From the NCBI RefSeq assembly GCF_025961205.1, contig NZ_JAOQNH010000001.1, positions 124,001 through 188,000 on the forward strand: a DNA stretch of 64,000 bases, read 5' to 3'. This DNA comes from Azospirillum fermentarium. GTDB taxonomy: Bacteria; Pseudomonadota; Alphaproteobacteria; Azospirillales; Azospirillaceae. The notes beneath the pieces were generated by a model. The model was not told the origin of the DNA, did not search any database, and saw only the letters and a program-made list of their open reading frames with translations. Made by a program: the position numbers and the translations under genes. Of this stretch, positions 59,120 to 64,000 are shown one piece after another (position 1 is the first letter of the stretch; every line of letters begins with the position of its first letter).

Positions 59120-59584
59120 GCCCGTCTCCGCTGCCCCTGTCTCGTCTGGCACCGCATGTTCCGGCGCTTGTGCGCGCGCCTGATCCCGGCCTTGTCCCAC
59201 GCCACGGAATGCCGCCGCAGGAGAGAGGGCTGGTTTTCCATAAATCGCAACATTTAGTGCCGCAATACGGTAAAACTACCAGATGCACGGCACCACGAAC
59301 AGGGGGCAGTCGCAACATTCCTGTGCATAAGTGGAACACCCGGCGCATTTGGAACCGGGTGTGACCATAGGGACAACAGCCGCCGGAGTCACGGATTCTT
59401 CGACTCCCGCCTTTCTTTCGGATAAGCCCTTGCCATGTCTGGATTGTTCGCCGCACGGCTTGAGGTATGCGGATACCGGCGTATGCCGCAGCCCATGTTA
59501 TGGTTTTGAAATCTGCGCAGGCTCGTGCGGCGTAGCGCCGCAGCCCGCCCGGGCGGCGGCGCCGGAAGCGCAAGAAAACATCGC
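59120..59584. other. Upstream region of gcrA
   Basis: About 465 bases between the gcrA start and the end of an isocitrate dehydrogenase gene. It contains a hairpin (cacccgg...ccgggtg near 59338-59361) and GANTC sites (gattc 59394, gactc 59401) that would be CcrM targets. An open frame at 59331-59639 does not look like a gene. Confidence 0.5.
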
Positions 59585-61042
59585 CTACGCCGCCGAGAAG
59601 CCGGATTTTCCGTCAAAATTGCACAAATTTTCGGTCTGAATGAAATCCAGTCCGGCGGCGGCGATGCGGCCCAGCAGGGCCACGATCTCCCCATGGGTGG
59701 TGTGCCCGCCGCGCGCCAGGAAACGGCAGCGCCAGTGGTCGGTGCAGAACACCCCGGCGTGCCCCTCGGGCCAGACCTTCTGGCTGCGGTTGGAAATGCT
59801 GGACAGCACCAGCCCGTCCCCGGTCAGGGGCAGGACGGCGGCCGCCAGATCCGCCGGGCTGCCGCCCGACCAGTGAAAGAACACGTCCACCCCCACCAGA
59901 TCCTTGCGCACCGGCCCGCGCGGGGACAGGTGGATGGCACGGTCGAAGGCCGGGCGCATGCCGGTGGCATAACCGACGCTGGGCAGGGTGACCGGCAGTT
60001 CCCCCAACCGCTCGATCACGGAGTCGGCGAACGCCTGGGTGCCCACGCGGTAGCGGCTGAGCCCGCGGGAGAAGATGTCCACCGTGTGGACCCCATCCTC
60101 GATGGTGCGCAGCCACGCGTTGTGGACGCGGGCGGCCACGTCGCCCTGTCCGATGTGGACCAGCATCATCACCGCCGCCATCATCAGGCCCGAGGGGTTG
60201 GCGATCCCCTGCCCCGCGATCATGGGGGCGGAGCCATGGATGGCCTCGAACATGGCGCAGTCGGGGCCGATGTTGGCCGACCCGGCCAGCCCGACCGACC
60301 CGGTGATCTGGGCGGCGATGTCCGACACGATGTCGCCGTAGAGGTTGAGCGTGACGATGACGTCGAATCGTTCCGGCTGGTCGGCCAGCCGGGCGGCACC
60401 GATATCCACGATCAGGTGATCGGCCTTGATCTCCGGGTATTCCGCCGCGACCTCCTGGAAGATGCGCAGGAACAGCCCGTCCGTCAGCTTCATGATGTTG
60501 TCTTTGACGAACGCCGTCACCTTGCGCCGGTGGTTGGCGCGGGCGTATTCGAAGGCATAGCGGATGATGCGTTCGGAACCGGGCTGGGAGATCAGCTTGA
60601 CCGACTGGATCACGTCGTCGGTCTGGCGGTGCTCGATGCCGGCGTACAGATCCTCTTCGTTCTCGCGGATGATGACCACATCCATGCGCGGGTGGCGGGT
60701 GCGCACATAGGGGTGGTACGACACGCACGGGCGCACGTTGGCGTACAGCCCCAGCGTGGTGCGCGCCACGACGTTGAGGGATTTGAAGCCCTGGCCCTGG
60801 GGCGTGGTCACCGGCCCCTTCAGGAACACGCGGGTGCGGCGGATGGATTCCCACGCCGCCGAATCCAGCCCGCCCACATGGCCCTGACGGTAGGACGCCT
60901 CGCCCACGGTGATGCGGTCCACGTCCAGCCGGGCGCCGGCCGTGGCCAGCACACGCAGGACGGCCTCCATGACCTCGGGTCCAATGCCGTCGCCGTCGGC
61001 GACGGTGATGGGGGTGGGGGCAAGCGAATCGGCGTCCGTCAT
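59585..61042 (-). CDS. Isocitrate/isopropylmalate dehydrogenase family protein, Thermus-type
   Basis: This 485-residue protein has ITVADGDGIGPEVMEAVL at its start, KGPVTTPQGQGFKSLNVVARTTLGLYANVRP, IIRENEEDLYAGIEH (substrate loop), FVKDNIMKLTDG, LNLYGDIVSDIAAQITG and SAPMIAGQGIANPSG, like the long isocitrate dehydrogenases of Thermus and Rickettsia. The C-terminal 150-residue extension (VTLPSVGYATGMRPAFDRAI...) is the feature of this type. The TCA-cycle role is likely redundant with icd at 11.4 kb. ATG 61042 is chosen over 61102. Confidence 0.87.
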   Translation of the reverse strand: MTDADSLAPTPITVADGDGIGPEVMEAVLRVLATAGARLDVDRITVGEASYRQGHVGGLDSAAWESIRRTRVFLKGPVTTPQGQGFKSLNVVARTTLGLYANVRPCVSYHPYVRTRHPRMDVVIIRENEEDLYAGIEHRQTDDVIQSVKLISQPGSERIIRYAFEYARANHRRKVTAFVKDNIMKLTDGLFLRIFQEVAAEYPEIKADHLIVDIGAARLADQPERFDVIVTLNLYGDIVSDIAAQITGSVGLAGSANIGPDCAMFEAIHGSAPMIAGQGIANPSGLMMAAVMMLVHIGQGDVAARVHNAWLRTIEDGVHTVDIFSRGLSRYRVGTQAFADSVIERLGELPVTLPSVGYATGMRPAFDRAIHLSPRGPVRKDLVGVDVFFHWSGGSPADLAAAVLPLTGDGLVLSSISNRSQKVWPEGHAGVFCTDHWRCRFLARGGHTTHGEIVALLGRIAAAGLDFIQTENLCNFDGKSGFSAA

Positions 61043-61190
61043 GTGGATAACTCCCAGCAGCGGCTGGACCCTAGACGGAGCGCAAGAGAATTTCAATGAC
61101 ATGGCTCAGAGCCGGGGCCACCGTTGCGCCATCACGGTTGTTTCCCGGCGTCCGTGCGCTATCCTGATGCCTCAACAACCGGGGGCCGGC

Positions 61191-61499
61191 ATGGAGTTCC
61201 GCATCCAGAACGGGGTGACCGCGACCGAGGTGTTTCTCAGCGGCAAGCTGACCATGCGCGATCACGACGCCTTTTTGCAGATGGCCGACAGCGCCGCGGG
61301 CAGCGGCGCGGGCCGCGTGGTCATCGACCTGTCGGGCATCGATTTCATCGACAGCGCCGGATTGGGGCTGCTGCTGGTGGCCCATGAAAAGGCCAGGGCA
61401 CAGCACCGGCAGGGCGTGATTTTGCGCCGCCCGCAGCCCCATATCCTGCGGCTTCTCGACCTGGGCGATTTCCGCCGGGTGATGACGGTCGAAGCCTGA
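61191..61499 (+). CDS. STAS domain protein (anti-sigma factor antagonist type)
   Basis: This 102-residue STAS domain has LSGKLTMRDHDAFLQM, RVVIDLSGIDFIDSAGLGLLLVAHEKA with the potential phosphoserine in DSAGLG, and ends HILRLLDLGDFRRVMTVEA. Family members bind anti-sigma kinases or regulate other proteins. No anti-sigma kinase gene is adjacent. It is on the opposite strand to neighbours and 3 bases from the end of the export-lipoprotein gene. Confidence 0.85.
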   Translation: MEFRIQNGVTATEVFLSGKLTMRDHDAFLQMADSAAGSGAGRVVIDLSGIDFIDSAGLGLLLVAHEKARAQHRQGVILRRPQPHILRLLDLGDFRRVMTVEA

Positions 61500-61501
61500 G
61501 G

Positions 61502-62077
61502 TCAGAAATAGCGTTCGGGGATCTGCACCACGTCGTCGGGCATCACCGGGGTGGTGATGGGAGCCTTGTAGACGTTCTTGCCGGGGTCGCTGCCGCGGGT
61601 CACCAGCACATAGTCGTTCTTGGCGCGGTAGGTGAAGCCACCGGCCATGGCCACCGCCGACAGGGCGGTCATGCCGTTGACGTACGCGTACTGGCCGGGG
61701 TTGCGCACCTCGCCCAGGATGAAGAAGGGACGGTGGTTCAGCACCTCCACATTCACGCGGGCCTCACGGACATAGCCCTTTTCCAGCCGGCGGGCGATGT
61801 CGGCCTCCACCTCGCGGGGGGTGCGGTTGCGGGCCTGCACCTCGCCGATCAGCGGCATGGCGATGGAGCCGGTCCCATCCACGCGGAACTCGCCCGACAG
61901 TTGCTCTTCTCCGAACACGATGACGCGCAGGGCATCGCCGGACCCCAGACGGTAATCGGACATCTGGGACAGGCCGGTGGGTTCGGGCGGTGCATCCTGG
62001 CTGGCGCACCCGGACAGAGCCAGACCGGCCCCCAAAACGGACAGCCCGGCCAATCGGAACATCATGCGACGGTTCAT
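61502..62077 (-). CDS. Polysaccharide export lipoprotein (Wza/KpsD-like)
   Basis: This 191-residue protein has a lipoprotein signal (LAGLSVLGAGLALSGC), the polysaccharide biosynthesis/export domain (YRLGSGDALRVIVFGEEQLSGEFRVDGTGSIAMPLIGEVQARN) and an SLBB-like segment (FFILGEVRNPGQYAYVNGMTALSAVAMAGGFT). Its size is that of the short export proteins with a single SLBB-like part rather than full Wza. It probably forms part of an outer-membrane exopolysaccharide channel. ATG 62077 is used. Confidence 0.88.
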   Translation of the reverse strand: MNRRMMFRLAGLSVLGAGLALSGCASQDAPPEPTGLSQMSDYRLGSGDALRVIVFGEEQLSGEFRVDGTGSIAMPLIGEVQARNRTPREVEADIARRLEKGYVREARVNVEVLNHRPFFILGEVRNPGQYAYVNGMTALSAVAMAGGFTYRAKNDYVLVTRGSDPGKNVYKAPITTPVMPDDVVQIPERYF

Positions 62078-62254
62078 TGCTGCAGACCCTTTTTCTTGAT
62101 CGGCACGGCCGGACACCCCGGCCCCGGTGAAGAAGACAGGGCAAGCCTAGCAAGTCCGGGCCGGCTGTAAAAAAGTGGAGTCGCATTACCTCCCCCGGTT
62201 GAGGGGATCGGTGACGAAGGGCCGATAGGGCAATAGAACCGGCAACAGGCATAA

Positions 62255-62282
62255 CAGAAACGCCCGCCAAAAGGCGGGCGTC
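62255..62282 (-). terminator. Terminator after the outer-membrane barrel gene
   Basis: Perfect 8-base stem cgcccgcc / ggcgggcg with loop of 4; on the minus strand it is followed by TTTCTGTT. It ends the barrel gene 28 bases after its stop, separating it from the export lipoprotein. Confidence 0.8.
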
Positions 62283-62307
62283 TATGCTTAAAGAAAAGTG
62301 CTGGTGA

Positions 62308-63558
62308 TTAGAGCTGTGCGCCCAGGCGCAGATAGACCAGATTGTCTTTGTAGTCGTTGATGGCGTCCGACGACCGTTTTTCATAGGTATAGCCGCCGGT
62401 CACCGACAGATAGCGGTTCACCTGATAGGTGGCCCCGGCACCCAGCGTATACACATCGTCGGTGCGGCTGATGCCGTTGTAGTCGTCGGTGCGGTACTGC
62501 GCCCGCCCGTTCAGCAGCAGCGAGCGCAGCAGCTCGTGGTCCACGCCCAGCGCCACCAGCGTGCGGGTGTAGCTGGAGGCCACGCGCCCGTTCTGATAGA
62601 CGAGCGTGTCGCGCACCTGCCGGCTGGCCTGCCCGGTGACGGTGGTGAGCTGGGTCACCGACCAGTTCAGCCGGCCCCCGACCGTGAAGCCCGAGAAATC
62701 CTTGTAGATGGCGGTGTCGTAGGACCGTTCCATGTAGCCGGCGAACACCTCGCCCGTCAGCAGGCCGGTCAGGTCGAAGGCCGCCCCCCCAACCACCTCG
62801 TACCCGTCCGAATCGCGGCTGGGCGATCCGGCGGGGGTGTGGTTGTAATGGGATTTGACCAGCGCGCCCTGGATGAACGCCTCGTACCCTTCGGCCACCT
62901 GATAGCCCAGGCGCAGGGCGCCGCGCGTGTCCCAGCGGTCGCGGTAGTCCTGCGACACCGAACGGCCCGTGGCGTCGGTGCCGTTCTCATAGTTGTAGTA
63001 GGTGCCGTTGCCGGTCAGCCGCGTGCTGAACCGGCCGAAACGGTGGGCGTAATAGGCTTCGCCGCCCGTCACGTAATAGACCACGGGCCGGGTGAAGGTG
63101 CCGATCAGGTCGGCGTCGCCCGCCCCCTCGTGCTCGCGGCGGAAAAACGCCTCCGCCCCCACCTGCACATCGCGCAGCACATCGACCCGCCCGTTCAGGT
63201 TGGTGGCGAAGTCGTTGAAATCCTGGGTCTTGTACTGGGAATAGCGGGCCAGATCCCCCGACGCCCGGAAATTCAGGGCGTGGTTGTTCCAATCCGACCG
63301 CACATCCAGTTCCGGGCGGATGACGGTGATGAAGTCGTCCTTGGTGGCGCTGTCGGTGGCGAAGACGTTGCTGTCGTAGGTGCCGCCCACCTCCATCCGC
63401 GGCAGGATGCGGAAGCCGCCGGCACGGACGCCGAGCTGTTCGACCTCCGGCCGGGGGCGGGTCAGAACGGTTTCACCCCGTTCCAGATCCTGCGCCGAAG
63501 CGGCGGCGGTGACACAGGCAGCGGCCAGGGCCGAGACGGCAAGGAGTTTGGTCTTCAT
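62308..63558 (-). CDS. Outer membrane beta-barrel protein of the exopolysaccharide type
   Basis: This 416-residue protein has a signal peptide (LLAVSALAAACVTAAASA, cleavage before QD near residue 22) and a chain of amphipathic strands ending in LVYLRLGAQL, a typical barrel C-terminus. Aromatic-bordered strands such as GNGTYYNYENGTD, YEAFIQGALVKSHYNH and YLSVTGGYTYEKRS fit an outer-membrane barrel of about 16-18 strands. Similar barrels are encoded beside exopolysaccharide export genes in alphaproteobacteria; here the export lipoprotein follows on the same strand, though a terminator divides them. Confidence 0.85.
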   Translation of the reverse strand: MKTKLLAVSALAAACVTAAASAQDLERGETVLTRPRPEVEQLGVRAGGFRILPRMEVGGTYDSNVFATDSATKDDFITVIRPELDVRSDWNNHALNFRASGDLARYSQYKTQDFNDFATNLNGRVDVLRDVQVGAEAFFRREHEGAGDADLIGTFTRPVVYYVTGGEAYYAHRFGRFSTRLTGNGTYYNYENGTDATGRSVSQDYRDRWDTRGALRLGYQVAEGYEAFIQGALVKSHYNHTPAGSPSRDSDGYEVVGGAAFDLTGLLTGEVFAGYMERSYDTAIYKDFSGFTVGGRLNWSVTQLTTVTGQASRQVRDTLVYQNGRVASSYTRTLVALGVDHELLRSLLLNGRAQYRTDDYNGISRTDDVYTLGAGATYQVNRYLSVTGGYTYEKRSSDAINDYKDNLVYLRLGAQL

Positions 63559-64000
63559 GGATCACCGCGAAGGGAACAGGACGGAACATCGGTCAAACCC
63601 CCGGCGGCGGCCCACGCGTGGCCATCCCCCCGGAAGGCTGTGGCCGCCTGCGCGCCAAGCGCGCGGCGCCACAGGGCTGATGTCACCCGATCAGGGGAAG
63701 CAGTTCAACCTGTCCCCCCATGGGCTGAAAGGATTTTGCCACTCCTGTGCCCTGCGGGCAACAAAACCAACCCGCTACTTTCGGTGAAACCCTCTGGCGA
63801 AAGATATAATACCAGAATATGCAACGTCCGAGTCTCCCGTCAGGCGCCGCCTCATGATGCACACACGTGCGAACGGGTTCATTTGTATCCACCGGCCAGC
63901 CCGCCGCCGATCTCCAGACAGCTTTCGGCAATTGCGAGTGTTATGGATGGAAAGAGGCACGACAAGAAAGAAACTTGTCTTTCCATCATCATTACGTCCC
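63559..64000. other. Intergenic region at the right end of the window
   Basis: About 440 bases with no convincing gene; AT-richer after 63780. Likely carries the promoter for the barrel gene on the minus strand. Cut by the window end. Confidence 0.5.
63806..63814 (-). promoter_or_regulatory. Candidate extended -10 promoter for the barrel gene
   Basis: On the minus strand TGGTATTAT matches an extended -10 (TGnTATnnT). No good -35 is seen; it lies about 250 bases before the barrel start. Confidence 0.3.

Noticed and set aside
59331..59639. Possible small plus-strand gene before gcrA
   Set aside because: Composition is not protein-like, there is no ribosome site and it runs into the end of the antisense dehydrogenase gene.
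63683..63931. Possible minus-strand gene at the right end
   Set aside because: Mixed composition, no conserved pattern, and it lies where the promoter of the barrel gene is expected.

Overview
The window is high-GC chromosomal DNA from an alphaproteobacterium, most likely a member of the Rhodospirillales/Azospirillales (Azospirillum-like). Clues are a GcrA cell-cycle regulator, a phosphatidylcholine synthase (Pcs), a Tim44-like protein, FxsA, Coq7, a short PSD with an RFGS cleavage site, a eukaryote-type NADP-isocitrate dehydrogenase, the rplU-rpmA-obgE-proB order and a chemotaxis/flagellar component. It looks like ordinary housekeeping chromosome. I see no insertion sequence, prophage, integrase or CRISPR array.

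Layout. 1-5.5 kb: the ubiX tail, a beta-carbonic anhydrase, a CYTH protein, two M20 amidohydrolases and an ACT-domain protein. 5.5-14.7 kb: pssA-psd (phosphatidylethanolamine synthesis), a LysM protein, a cytochrome c'/diheme cytochrome c pair, a LOG-family hydrolase, icd with a terminator, a lipoprotein and a membrane LytTR regulator. 14.8-22.2 kb: a DUF2141 protein and carotenoid oxygenase, thiC under a TPP riboswitch, a chemoreceptor, FxsA and a Tim44-like protein. 22.2-28.2 kb: a third M20 enzyme, a ChaN-PDZ lipoprotein, cheY, a Nudix hydrolase and rmuC.

28.3-36.9 kb: a tRNA-Leu(UAA) gene split inside its anticodon by a group I intron, then a class II glutamine amidotransferase, rpmJ, a HEPN-protein pair, glcDEF (glycolate oxidase), pcs and a DTW-domain tRNA-modifying enzyme. 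37-43.6 kb: two overlapping MoeA-like molybdopterin genes (one fused to a binding-protein-like domain), a hybrid histidine kinase without its phosphoacceptor His, and an LhgO-like oxidase. 43.7-51 kb: Hsp20, a conserved unknown, a FliG/FliM/FliN-like fusion, GNAT acetyltransferases, tRNA-Ser(CGA) and amtB. 51-59 kb: rplU-rpmA-obgE-proB-HAD, a GerW-like protein, a GAF?/PAS/GGDEF cyclase, tRNA-Val(CAC), dsbB-coq7 and gcrA. 59.5-64 kb: a second, Thermus-type isocitrate dehydrogenase, a STAS protein, and a polysaccharide-export lipoprotein with an outer-membrane barrel.

The most notable object is the 254-nt group I intron in tRNA-Leu(UAA). Its insertion point is that of the classic cyanobacterial/plastid intron, and its conserved core segments closely resemble those introns. 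Other points to follow are the three-part motor-switch-like fusion, the hybrid kinase with Gln in place of His, the HEPN pair, a dispersed intergenic repeat with two copies here, and two unrelated types of isocitrate dehydrogenase in one genome.
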